Made by a program: the position numbers and the translations under genes
Assembly: GCA_027483745.1 (NCBI GenBank)
Contig: JAIXTZ010000367.1
Span: 1 to 30,073 of the forward strand
Reading direction: 5' to 3'
Source: Lysobacteraceae bacterium
GTDB taxonomy: Bacteria > Pseudomonadota > Gammaproteobacteria > Xanthomonadales > Xanthomonadaceae
Length of the DNA stretch: 30,073 nt
Notes under the pieces: generated by a model
Told to the model about the DNA's origin: nothing
The model's input: only the letters and a program-made list of their open reading frames with translations
Databases searched by the model: none
In this document: one piece after another, positions 23,726-30,073 of the stretch
Numbering within the stretch: position 1 is the first letter of the stretch
Layout of the letters: every line of letters begins with the position of its first letter

Positions 23726-26524
23726 ATGCTGTCCAAGAAGCCCCTCAGCGCGATGATCGCGCTGCTCCTCGCCACGTCTGCGGCCGCCCAGGCCCCGACG
23801 CCGACCGCCAATACCGACGACGCCCAGACCCTCGACGCCGTCACCGTCACCGGCACCAACCTGCGCGGCGTCGATCTCGCCGAAGCGCAGCCGGTGCAGG
23901 TCATCGACGCGGCGAAGATCGAACGCCTCGGCCTCGCCTCGATCGGCGACGTGCTGAAGCTGATCTCCGAAACCGGTGGCGGCACCGGCAACTTCAGCAC
24001 CGCCACCTCCGGCGCGCTGCAGGCCGATTCGCCGGCCGGCATGGCCGGCGCGTCGCTGCGCGGCCTCGGCGCCGGCTCCACGCTGACGCTGGTCAACGGC
24101 CGTCGCGTCGCGGCCAGCTCGTTCTCGAACGGTGTGCGCTCGGAGAACTTCGTCGATATCAACGCCCTCCCGATGGCGGCCGTCGAGCGCATCGAGGTGC
24201 TCTCCGCCGGCGCCTCGGCGATCTACGGCGCCGACGCCGTCGCCGGCGTGATCAACGTCGTGCTGCGCCAGAGCTTCGACGGCGTGCGCACCGCCGTCAG
24301 CATCGGCGATTCCACGGCCGACAGCGACGAGGCCAAGCTCAACGCGAACCTCCTCGTCGGCTTCGGCGATGATGACCTCGGCGGCCTCGTGGTGGTCGAC
24401 GCTTTCCGCCGCAACGGCTTCTACAACCGCGACCGCGCGATCACCGCGGACGAGCGCGTGCCGTCCCAGCAGGGCATTTTCCCGAGCTACAACTGGGGCA
24501 GCTTCAGCCGCGACGATTTCGTCGAGACGAGCTGCCCGTCGAGTCAACGCTTCGACGGCCGCGCGGGATTCCCGCTCGGCAGCCTCGGCGCCTACTGCGC
24601 TGTCGACCGCAGCGACTACACGGCCTTCGATCCGCAGCTCGAGCAGCTCGGCCTCTACGGCACGTTCAACGCCCGCGTCAGCGACAGCCTCGCGTTTTTC
24701 AGCGAAGTGCAGCTGCAGCGCAACGAGAGCTTCGCCACGAGCGCGCCCGCGCCGTGGTCGCAAGCCACCATCGCCTTCAACCACCCGAACTTCCCGGCCG
24801 AACTCCGCGCCCGGATGCTCGCCGGAGGCCTCGGGGCCACGCAGGACATCGTCGGCTGGGGCCGCTTCCCGGACGAGCGCCAGGTCGACGTGGAAACGAC
24901 CAACTGGCGAGCGCTCGCCGGCCTGCGCGGCGAGCTCAACAACGACTGGGGCTGGGAGGCCGCGATCGGGTACGGTCGCAGCGAATCGGAGCAGATCGCC
25001 AGCGGTGGCATCTACAACCGCCTGCGCACGCTCGCCGCGCTCCGCGGCCGCCTCTGCGCCGACGGCACCACCACCTGTACCCCGACCACCGGCGGGCTCT
25101 GGTACAACCCGTTCGGCGGCCAAGCCGCGCAGGATCCGCGCGTGATGGCGCTGCTGCGCGACACCGTGCCGCGCAACGGTGAATCGACGACGCTGAGCGC
25201 CGACCTCAAGTTCAACGGGATCGCCGGCGCCATCGGCGGTCGCGACATCGCTTGGGCGGTCGGCGTCGAAGGCCGCCGCGAGGACATCGCCGACAAACCC
25301 TCGCGCCTCGCCGAGGTCGATCGCCTCACCGGCCAACCCGGCGTGTTCGGCTTCGGCTCGAAGTCCGCCGACGCCGACCGCAACGCCTCGGCGCTCTTCG
25401 TCGAATCGCTGCTGCCGTTCACCGACACCTTCGACGTGCGCCTCGCCGGCCGCTACGACCACTACTCCGACTTCGGCGGCGACTTCAATCCGTCGGTCGG
25501 CCTGCGCTTCCGCCCGAGCGACGCGCTGGTCTTCCGCGCCGGCTGGAACACCGGCTTCCGCGCGCCGTCGCTGGCCCAGGCGGGCAGCGGCACCACCGCG
25601 GCCTCGTTCACCCTGCCCTGCGCATCGGGCAGCGAGTTCTTCGCCAGCTGGTGCGGCAGCCGCTCGGGACGCCCCACGGTGAACAGCCAGGTGCTCGCCA
25701 ACCCGGACCTTGCGCCAGAAACCTCGGAGGCCTGGAACGCCGGCATGGTGTGGTCGCCGCTGGAGCGCACGACGGTCAGCATCGACTACTGGGACTTCGA
25801 CCAGAAGAACACCGTCGACGTCGACTACTTCGGCCTGCTGCGCGCCGCGCTCACCAACCCGTCGCTGATCTACACCTTCGCCGACGGCAGCCGTCCGCGA
25901 CCGGTCAATTCGCCCGGCATCGAGATCGGCAGCGGCGGCATCGGCCGCGTCTCGACCGGCGAAGTGTTCGCGCAACTCCAGAACATCGGCGTGCAGCGCA
26001 CCAACGGCTGGGACCTCGCCATCGACCACGGCATCGCGGAGGACTTCCTCGGCGGCCAACTCGACCTCTCGATCGACGCCACCCGCGTGCTCTCGTTCGA
26101 GCGCTCGGAATCGTGCTCGCCGCAGGTCGCGCCCCTGCGCGGCGACGGCGCGTGCGTCGGCGGCCAGCGCCTCGTCGAACTCAATGGCGAATACCGCTAT
26201 CCGAAGTGGCGCGGCACCGTGGCGCTGGACTGGACGAGCGACGACTTCGACGCCGCGCTGTGGGCCAGCTACACCGGCTCGTACTACGACGATTTCCGCT
26301 TCGACCCGGCGGCGATCTCGACCAGCGCGCGCGTGGCCTCGTGGACGACCTTGAACGCCTCGTGGGGCTGGAACCTCAACGAAACGCACCGCGTCTCGCT
26401 GCAGGTGAAGAACCTCACCGACCGCGATCCGCCGCGGGCCCTCGGCGCCAGCGCCTGGGTCGACACCTACAACCACGACGCCATGGGCCGCTTCGTCACG
26501 CTGAACTGGATCGGCCGCTTCTGA
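23726..26524 (+). CDS. TonB-dependent outer-membrane receptor
   Basis: A 932-residue outer-membrane transporter. A signal peptide (SAMIALLLATSAAAQ) precedes a short linker with a TonB-box-like stretch (LDAVTVTG). The plug domain spans about residues 45-170 (PVQVIDAAKIERLGLASIGD, ASLRGLGAGSTLTLVNGRR, VERIEVLSAGASAIYGADAV, AGVINVVLR). A 22-strand barrel follows, with the C-terminal receptor signature RVSLQVKNLTDRDPPRAL and the aromatic end FVTLNWIGRF. A GAGG 8 bases before the ATG at 23726 supports the start. Its ligand is not known. It heads an operon-like group with a YfcC-type carrier and an IadA homologue and is divergent from a cyanophycinase-like gene, so uptake of cyanophycin fragments such as beta-aspartyl-arginine is the best guess. 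Confidence 0.94.
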   Translation: MLSKKPLSAMIALLLATSAAAQAPTPTANTDDAQTLDAVTVTGTNLRGVDLAEAQPVQVIDAAKIERLGLASIGDVLKLISETGGGTGNFSTATSGALQADSPAGMAGASLRGLGAGSTLTLVNGRRVAASSFSNGVRSENFVDINALPMAAVERIEVLSAGASAIYGADAVAGVINVVLRQSFDGVRTAVSIGDSTADSDEAKLNANLLVGFGDDDLGGLVVVDAFRRNGFYNRDRAITADERVPSQQGIFPSYNWGSFSRDDFVETSCPSSQRFDGRAGFPLGSLGAYCAVDRSDYTAFDPQLEQLGLYGTFNARVSDSLAFFSEVQLQRNESFATSAPAPWSQATIAFNHPNFPAELRARMLAGGLGATQDIVGWGRFPDERQVDVETTNWRALAGLRGELNNDWGWEAAIGYGRSESEQIASGGIYNRLRTLAALRGRLCADGTTTCTPTTGGLWYNPFGGQAAQDPRVMALLRDTVPRNGESTTLSADLKFNGIAGAIGGRDIAWAVGVEGRREDIADKPSRLAEVDRLTGQPGVFGFGSKSADADRNASALFVESLLPFTDTFDVRLAGRYDHYSDFGGDFNPSVGLRFRPSDALVFRAGWNTGFRAPSLAQAGSGTTAASFTLPCASGSEFFASWCGSRSGRPTVNSQVLANPDLAPETSEAWNAGMVWSPLERTTVSIDYWDFDQKNTVDVDYFGLLRAALTNPSLIYTFADGSRPRPVNSPGIEIGSGGIGRVSTGEVFAQLQNIGVQRTNGWDLAIDHGIAEDFLGGQLDLSIDATRVLSFERSESCSPQVAPLRGDGACVGGQRLVELNGEYRYPKWRGTVALDWTSDDFDAALWASYTGSYYDDFRFDPAAISTSARVASWTTLNASWGWNLNETHRVSLQVKNLTDRDPPRALGASAWVDTYNHDAMGRFVTLNWIGRF

Positions 26525-26540
26525 GGCTCTGACCCGAACG

Positions 26541-26560
26541 CCCACCGGCCTGTCGGTGGG
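26541..26560 (+). terminator. Terminator-like hairpin after the TonB receptor
   Basis: CCCACCG at 26541-26547 pairs with CGGTGGG at 26554-26560 around a 6-base loop, 16 bases after the receptor stop. A second small stem, GGGGC 26565-26569 with GCCCC 26576-26580, follows directly. Only two T residues follow the first stem. It may reduce, rather than end, read-through into the carrier gene. Confidence 0.45.
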
Positions 26561-26590
26561 TTCCGGGGCAGGGACGCCCCACCTGTCCTG

Positions 26591-26624
26591 CGCTACCGTG
26601 ACTGCCCAACGCGGTCACGGTGCG
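26591..26624. promoter_or_regulatory. Long inverted repeat upstream of the carrier gene
   Basis: CGC(T)ACCGTGAC at 26591-26602 pairs with GTCACGGTGCG at 26614-26624, giving 11 base pairs with one bulged T and an 11-base loop. The core ACCGTGAC/GTCACGGT is a perfect 8-bp dyad. It ends 32 bases before the carrier start. It could be an operator for a dimeric regulator, a second terminator or an mRNA processing/stability stem between the highly expressed receptor and the carrier. Confidence 0.4.
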
Positions 26625-26656
26625 CCGTGCTTCACCCCTCAATCCCGGACCCGCGA

Positions 26657-28081
26657 ATGACTTCCACCGCCGCGCCCTCGCGCGCGCCCGACACGCTGCT
26701 GGTGCTGCTCGCCGTCGCCCTCGTGCTGGCGGCGATCGTGCCCTTCGTGCCCGCCGGCCATTTCGCGCCCGGCCAACCGATGTCGCTGGCCAGCTTCCAG
26801 CCCGGCGAGTCCGCGCTTGGGCTGCGCCTGTTTTCCAGCGACGCCGACCATCCCGGCGTGCTCAACCTGTTCTTCGACGGCTTCACCTCGGGAAGCCGCA
26901 ACGGCGCGGCCATCGGCGTGATCGCCTTCGTGCTCACCGTCGGCGGCGCCTTCGGCCTCGTGCAGGCCAGCGGCGCCATCGACAACGGCCTGAAGCGCCT
27001 GATCGCGCGCTTCGGCCATCGCCCGCGTCTGCTGCTCGCCGTGCTCTTCGTCGCCTTCTCCACGGGCGGCGCGGTGTTCGGCATGGGCGAGGAGACCATC
27101 GCCTTCCTCGCCCTGCTGCTGCCGCTGATCCGCCGCCTCGGCTACCCGCCGGAGACCGGCGTCATGGTGACTTACATGGCCAGCCAGATCGGCTTCGGCA
27201 CCTCGTGGATGAATCCCTTCAGCGTCGCCGTGGCGCAGGGCATCGCCGGCCTGCCGCTACTCTCCGGCGCGCCGTTCCGGATGGCGATGTGGGCAGGTTT
27301 CACCGCCGTCGGCCTCACCTTCGCGCTGCGCTACGCCACCGCGCATCGCGTGCTGCCGACCGGCGCTGCGGCGCCGGGCGACCGCGCCACCTCACCGGCC
27401 ACCGCGCCGCTCGGCTGGGTCGACCACGCGGTGCTGTGGGCCACGCTGGCCACGGTCGCGTGGATCGTCTGGGGCGTCACCGTCGCCGGCTACTACATCG
27501 CCGAGATCGCCACGCAGTTCTTCGCACTCGGCCTGTTCGCCGGCGTGGTCGCCGTGATCGGTGGGCGCATCAGCGCCAACGGCGCGGTGCAGGCCTTCAC
27601 CGATGGCGTGCGCGCCCTCGTGCCCGTGGTGCTGGTGATCGCCGTGGCCAAGGGCATGCTCGGCCTGCTCGGCGGCAGCGACCCGCACGCGCCGTCGGTG
27701 CTCAACACCGCGCTCTACGCCATGGGCAGCGCCATCGAAGGCACGCCCGAGCTGGTCGCCGCCTGGGGCATGCTGGCGGCGCAGTCGGTGTTCAACTTCT
27801 TCGTCAGCTCCGGCAGCGCGCAGGCCACGATCACCATGCCGCTGATGGCGGGCCTCGGCGAACTGGTCGGGGTCAGCAAGCAGGTCAGCGTGCTGTGCTT
27901 CCAACTCGGCGACGGCTTCACCAACCTGGTGATCCCCACCTCCGCGGCCATGATGGGCGCCATCGGCGTGGCCGGGCTCTCCTGGCTCGCGTGGTTGCGC
28001 ATCATCGTCCGCTTCATCCTGCTGCTGATGGCGCTTTCGGCGCTCACGGTGGCCCTAGCCGTCGGGATCGGTTATGTCTGA
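26657..28081 (+). CDS. YfcC-family inner-membrane carrier
   Basis: A 474-residue polytopic carrier with about 12 transmembrane helices. It matches the YfcC/DcuC-like family (C4-dicarboxylate anaerobic carrier and arginine/ornithine antiporter-like proteins): AAIVPFVPAGHF at the N-terminus, GAAIGVIAFVLTVGGAFGLV, the conserved VFGMGEETIAFLALLLPL, MVTYMASQIGFGTSWMNPFS, then VAKGMLGLLG, QSVFNFFVSSGSAQATITMP and QLGDGFTNLVIPTSAAMMG. The ATG at 26657 was preferred over a GTG 10 codons upstream; neither has a strong ribosome-binding site. The end overlaps the isoaspartyl dipeptidase homologue by 8 bases. The substrate is inferred from context to be a peptide or amino acid from cyanophycin, possibly beta-aspartyl-arginine or arginine; other members are poorly characterised. 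Confidence 0.88.
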   Translation: MTSTAAPSRAPDTLLVLLAVALVLAAIVPFVPAGHFAPGQPMSLASFQPGESALGLRLFSSDADHPGVLNLFFDGFTSGSRNGAAIGVIAFVLTVGGAFGLVQASGAIDNGLKRLIARFGHRPRLLLAVLFVAFSTGGAVFGMGEETIAFLALLLPLIRRLGYPPETGVMVTYMASQIGFGTSWMNPFSVAVAQGIAGLPLLSGAPFRMAMWAGFTAVGLTFALRYATAHRVLPTGAAAPGDRATSPATAPLGWVDHAVLWATLATVAWIVWGVTVAGYYIAEIATQFFALGLFAGVVAVIGGRISANGAVQAFTDGVRALVPVVLVIAVAKGMLGLLGGSDPHAPSVLNTALYAMGSAIEGTPELVAAWGMLAAQSVFNFFVSSGSAQATITMPLMAGLGELVGVSKQVSVLCFQLGDGFTNLVIPTSAAMMGAIGVAGLSWLAWLRIIVRFILLLMALSALTVALAVGIGYV

Positions 28082-29210
28082 ATTGCTGTGGATCCGCGAC
28101 GCGGAACTGATGACGCCGGCCCCGGCCGGACGAGGCGACGTGCTGGTCGCGAACGGCCGCGTGCTGGCGATGGGCACGGGCCTCGATCCGCGCGGCTGCG
28201 GCGTGCCGGTGCGGATCATCGATGCCGCCGGGCATTGGCTCTGCCCCGGCCTCGTCGATGGCCTGGTGCACTTCGGCGGCGGCGGCGGCGAAGGCGGCTT
28301 CGCGACGCGGATGCCGCCCCTCGCCGCGGCCACGGCACTCGCCGCCGGCGTCACGACGATGATCGGCGCGCTCGGCACCGACGACGTCACGCGCAGCCAC
28401 GCCGACCTGCTCGCCTGCGCGCGGGCGCTGGCCGCCAGCGGCCTGTCGGCCTACACGCTCACCGGGTCCTACCAGGTCCCGCCCGTCACGCTCACCGGGA
28501 GTGTCCGCGGCGACCTTGCGTTCATCCCGGAGATGATCGGCCTCGGCGAGATCGCCATCGCCGACCATCGTGGCTCACAGCCCAGTGCGGCTGAACTGGC
28601 GCGCCTCGCGTCGGACGCGCGCGTTGGCGGCATGCTCGCCGGCAAGACGGGCACCGTGCTCGTGCACTGCGGCGAAGCCCCCGAAGGCCTGGCGCTGCTG
28701 CGCGAAGCGAGCTCGCGCTGGCCGGTGCCGATCAAGCAGTGGCATCCGACCCACGTGAACCGGAACGCCCGCCTGCTCGCGGACGGTTTCGCCTTCGTCC
28801 GCGAGGGCGGCAGCATCGATTTCACCACCAGCAGCACGCCGGACTTCGTCGCCGCCGGGGAGATCCCCGCGGCGCTCGCCTTGGCCGACGCGCTCGCCGC
28901 CGGTTTGCCCATCGAGCGCCTGACGATGAGTTCGGACGGCCAAGCCAGCCTGCCGCACTTCGATGCGCAGGGACGGCTGGTGTCGTTGGAGGTCGCGCCG
29001 ATCGGCAGCCTGCTCGGCAGCGTGCGCGAAGCCGTCGAACGGCACGGCCTGCCCCTCGCCACCGCGCTGGCCGCGGCCACCGCGTCGCCGGCGGCGATCT
29101 GGGGCCTGGCGAACAAGGGCCGCATCGCACCGGGTGGGGATGCCGACCTGATCCTGCTCGACCGCGACACCTTGGCGCTGCGCTGGACGATGGCCGGCGG
29201 TCGACTCTGA
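28074..29210 (+). CDS. Isoaspartyl dipeptidase (IadA) homologue with altered metal site
   Basis: A 378-residue amidohydrolase-superfamily enzyme that aligns along its length with E. coli IadA, which hydrolyses beta-aspartyl dipeptides in the cytoplasm. Shared segments include GDVLVANGRVLAM, GGGGGEGG (Glu73), LGTDDVTR, LTGSYQVP (Tyr133), ADHRGS (Arg166), VLVHCGE (His198), HPTHVNRN (His227, Arg230) and MSSDGQAS (Asp288). Two metal-site residues differ. Where IadA has HVH (His68, His70) this protein has LVH, so Leu64 replaces the first histidine while His66 is kept. Glu159 occupies the position of the carboxylated Lys162. The ATG at 28074 lies 8 bases inside the carrier gene, so translation is coupled. 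A loose 6-bp stem (GCGACG 29223-29228 / CGTCGC 29244-29249) follows the stop. Activity on cyanophycin dipeptides is plausible but the site change makes it uncertain. Confidence 0.87.
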   Translation: MSELLWIRDAELMTPAPAGRGDVLVANGRVLAMGTGLDPRGCGVPVRIIDAAGHWLCPGLVDGLVHFGGGGGEGGFATRMPPLAAATALAAGVTTMIGALGTDDVTRSHADLLACARALAASGLSAYTLTGSYQVPPVTLTGSVRGDLAFIPEMIGLGEIAIADHRGSQPSAAELARLASDARVGGMLAGKTGTVLVHCGEAPEGLALLREASSRWPVPIKQWHPTHVNRNARLLADGFAFVREGGSIDFTTSSTPDFVAAGEIPAALALADALAAGLPIERLTMSSDGQASLPHFDAQGRLVSLEVAPIGSLLGSVREAVERHGLPLATALAAATASPAAIWGLANKGRIAPGGDADLILLDRDTLALRWTMAGGRL

Positions 29211-29319
29211 ACGGCACGGCTCGCGACGGTCGCTGAACGGGGGCGTCGCAACGGGAAGCTTTAAGTACGCATTCACTCCCGCGGCGGATGATGGATTGGC
29301 CCACTCGGAGACCGCCCCC

Positions 29320-30073
29320 ATGCTGCGCCGCACTGCGTTCGTTGCCCTGTCGTCGCTGGCCCTGAGCGGCTGCGTCACCTACGAAGTCGTCGAACGTCGC
29401 GTTTACCACGAGGACGGCAGCTACACCCGCGTGTACGACCCGTATGAGGACGGTCGCCGTTACGAGGACCATCGCTACGGGGGCGACGGTCGGGTCCGTC
29501 GTTACGAGTACGACACACCCCGCTACGGCGGCTACGACGACGACCCCTACGACCGCTGGTTCTACGGGTATCGGGGCTACGGCTCCGCCTGGGCGCTCGA
29601 TCCCTACTTCGGCTACCGCAACAGCCCGTCGGTGCGCATTGTTTACGGTCACCGCGGGTACCGGCCCACGTGGTACGGGTCGTCGTGGTACTCGCCGTCG
29701 TGGTACGGCTACGGCCATGGCTACACGCCATTCCGACCGCACGTACCGCGCCCGCCGCATCCTCGTCCAACGGAGCCGCGGGCGATCCCGAAGCCGAGGG
29801 GGCACAGCCTGGGGTCCGAGGTCCCGATGCCGGTGATGACCGGTCCGAGCATCGGCGGCGAAGCCGTTCGCCCCGTCGTGCGTGAACAGCGCTGGGAACG
29901 GCCCGAGCAGCGCGCGGCAATGCCGGAGGCGATGCCACGCGCGAAGCCGCGCCCGGACTTCGTCGAGGCACCGCCGCGCGAGGAGCCCCGCTTCGAGCCC
30001 CGCGAGGAGCCCCGCTTCGAGCCCCGCGAGGAGCCCCGCTTCGAGCCCCGCGAGGAGCCCCGCTTCGAGCCCC
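29320..30073 (+). CDS. Tyr/Gly-rich lipoprotein with C-terminal tandem repeats, 3' end missing
   Basis: The first 251 residues of a lipoprotein of unknown function; the gene runs off the window. The signal sequence MLRRTAFVALSSLALSGC has a lipobox with Cys18. Residues about 20-150 are rich in Tyr, Gly, Arg and Asp (for example YGGYDDDPYDRWFYGYRGYG), with WYGSSWYSPSWYGYGHGY near the end. A Pro/Arg/Glu-rich tail then leads into perfect 8-residue repeats. GGAG at 29307-29310 is nine bases before the ATG. The preceding 109-base gap after the IadA homologue includes an AT-richer patch near 29268 (GCTTTAAGT) but no clear promoter. An envelope or surface role is likely; no family was recognised. Confidence 0.85.
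   Translation, partial: MLRRTAFVALSSLALSGCVTYEVVERRVYHEDGSYTRVYDPYEDGRRYEDHRYGGDGRVRRYEYDTPRYGGYDDDPYDRWFYGYRGYGSAWALDPYFGYRNSPSVRIVYGHRGYRPTWYGSSWYSPSWYGYGHGYTPFRPHVPRPPHPRPTEPRAIPKPRGHSLGSEVPMPVMTGPSIGGEAVRPVVREQRWERPEQRAAMPEAMPRAKPRPDFVEAPPREEPRFEPREEPRFEPREEPRFEPREEPRFEP
29977..30072 (+). repeat. Four perfect 24-base tandem repeats inside the lipoprotein gene
   Basis: The unit CGCGAGGAGCCCCGCTTCGA plus GCCC occurs four times without mismatch at 29977-30000, 30001-30024, 30025-30048 and 30049-30072, and a fifth may begin at 30073. It stays in frame and encodes the eight-residue unit REEPRFEP. The lack of any synonymous change suggests recent expansion by slippage or recombination. The total copy number is unknown because the window ends here. 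Confidence 0.97.

Noticed and set aside
23531..26545. 1004-residue minus-strand frame opposite the TonB receptor
   Set aside because: It is composed of Val/Glu/Ala/Arg-rich low-complexity sequence with no domains, and the receptor on the other strand is certain.
29977..30073. Repeat array resembling a CRISPR at first sight
   Set aside because: The units are directly adjacent without spacers, stay in frame and continue a coding sequence, so they are protein repeats.

Overview
The window is a high-GC bacterial chromosome segment. Protein types point to a gammaproteobacterium near the Lysobacterales (Xanthomonadales): a CrbS/CrbR-like signalling pair, oligopeptidase A, a coniferyl-type aldehyde dehydrogenase, a large TonB-dependent receptor and many secreted peptidases or dehydrogenases. 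This placement is inferred from gene content, not from a phylogeny. I saw no rRNA, tRNA, CRISPR array or insertion sequence.

Layout. 1-1627 (minus): a short-chain dehydrogenase followed by a partial HlyD-type adaptor. 1775-6084 (plus): an RND efflux pump with the permease first and the adaptor second, closed by a strong hairpin. 6140-11504: a NarL-type response regulator (plus), a secreted PQQ-dependent sugar dehydrogenase (minus) and a large hybrid histidine kinase with a sodium/solute-symporter-like sensor (minus). The kinase and regulator resemble CrbS/CrbR (MxtR/ErdR), which control acetate use in other gammaproteobacteria. A short open frame just upstream of the kinase looks like the fossil start of a DUF294-type gene. 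11780-15753: a membrane-anchored DUF1444-like protein, a secreted M20 amidohydrolase and an aldehyde dehydrogenase. 15914-17329: one unrecognised 471-residue gene of visibly lower GC, probably acquired by transfer. 17395-21533: oligopeptidase A with a coupled acetyltransferase, then (minus) threonine aldolase behind a cytochrome b561.

The most coherent system is 21607-29210. A secreted cyanophycinase-like serine peptidase is divergent from a TonB-dependent receptor, a YfcC-family inner-membrane carrier and an isoaspartyl dipeptidase (IadA) homologue whose start overlaps the carrier gene. Together they read as a pathway to cleave cyanophycin outside the cytoplasm, import beta-aspartyl dipeptides and split them to aspartate and arginine. 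The IadA homologue lacks a normally invariant metal-binding histidine and has Glu where the bridging carboxylated Lys should be. The 358-base divergent leader holds a plausible sigma-70 promoter, a small open frame and three hairpins.

The window ends inside a lipoprotein gene with a Tyr/Gly-rich middle and perfect 24-base in-frame tandem repeats that run off the edge.
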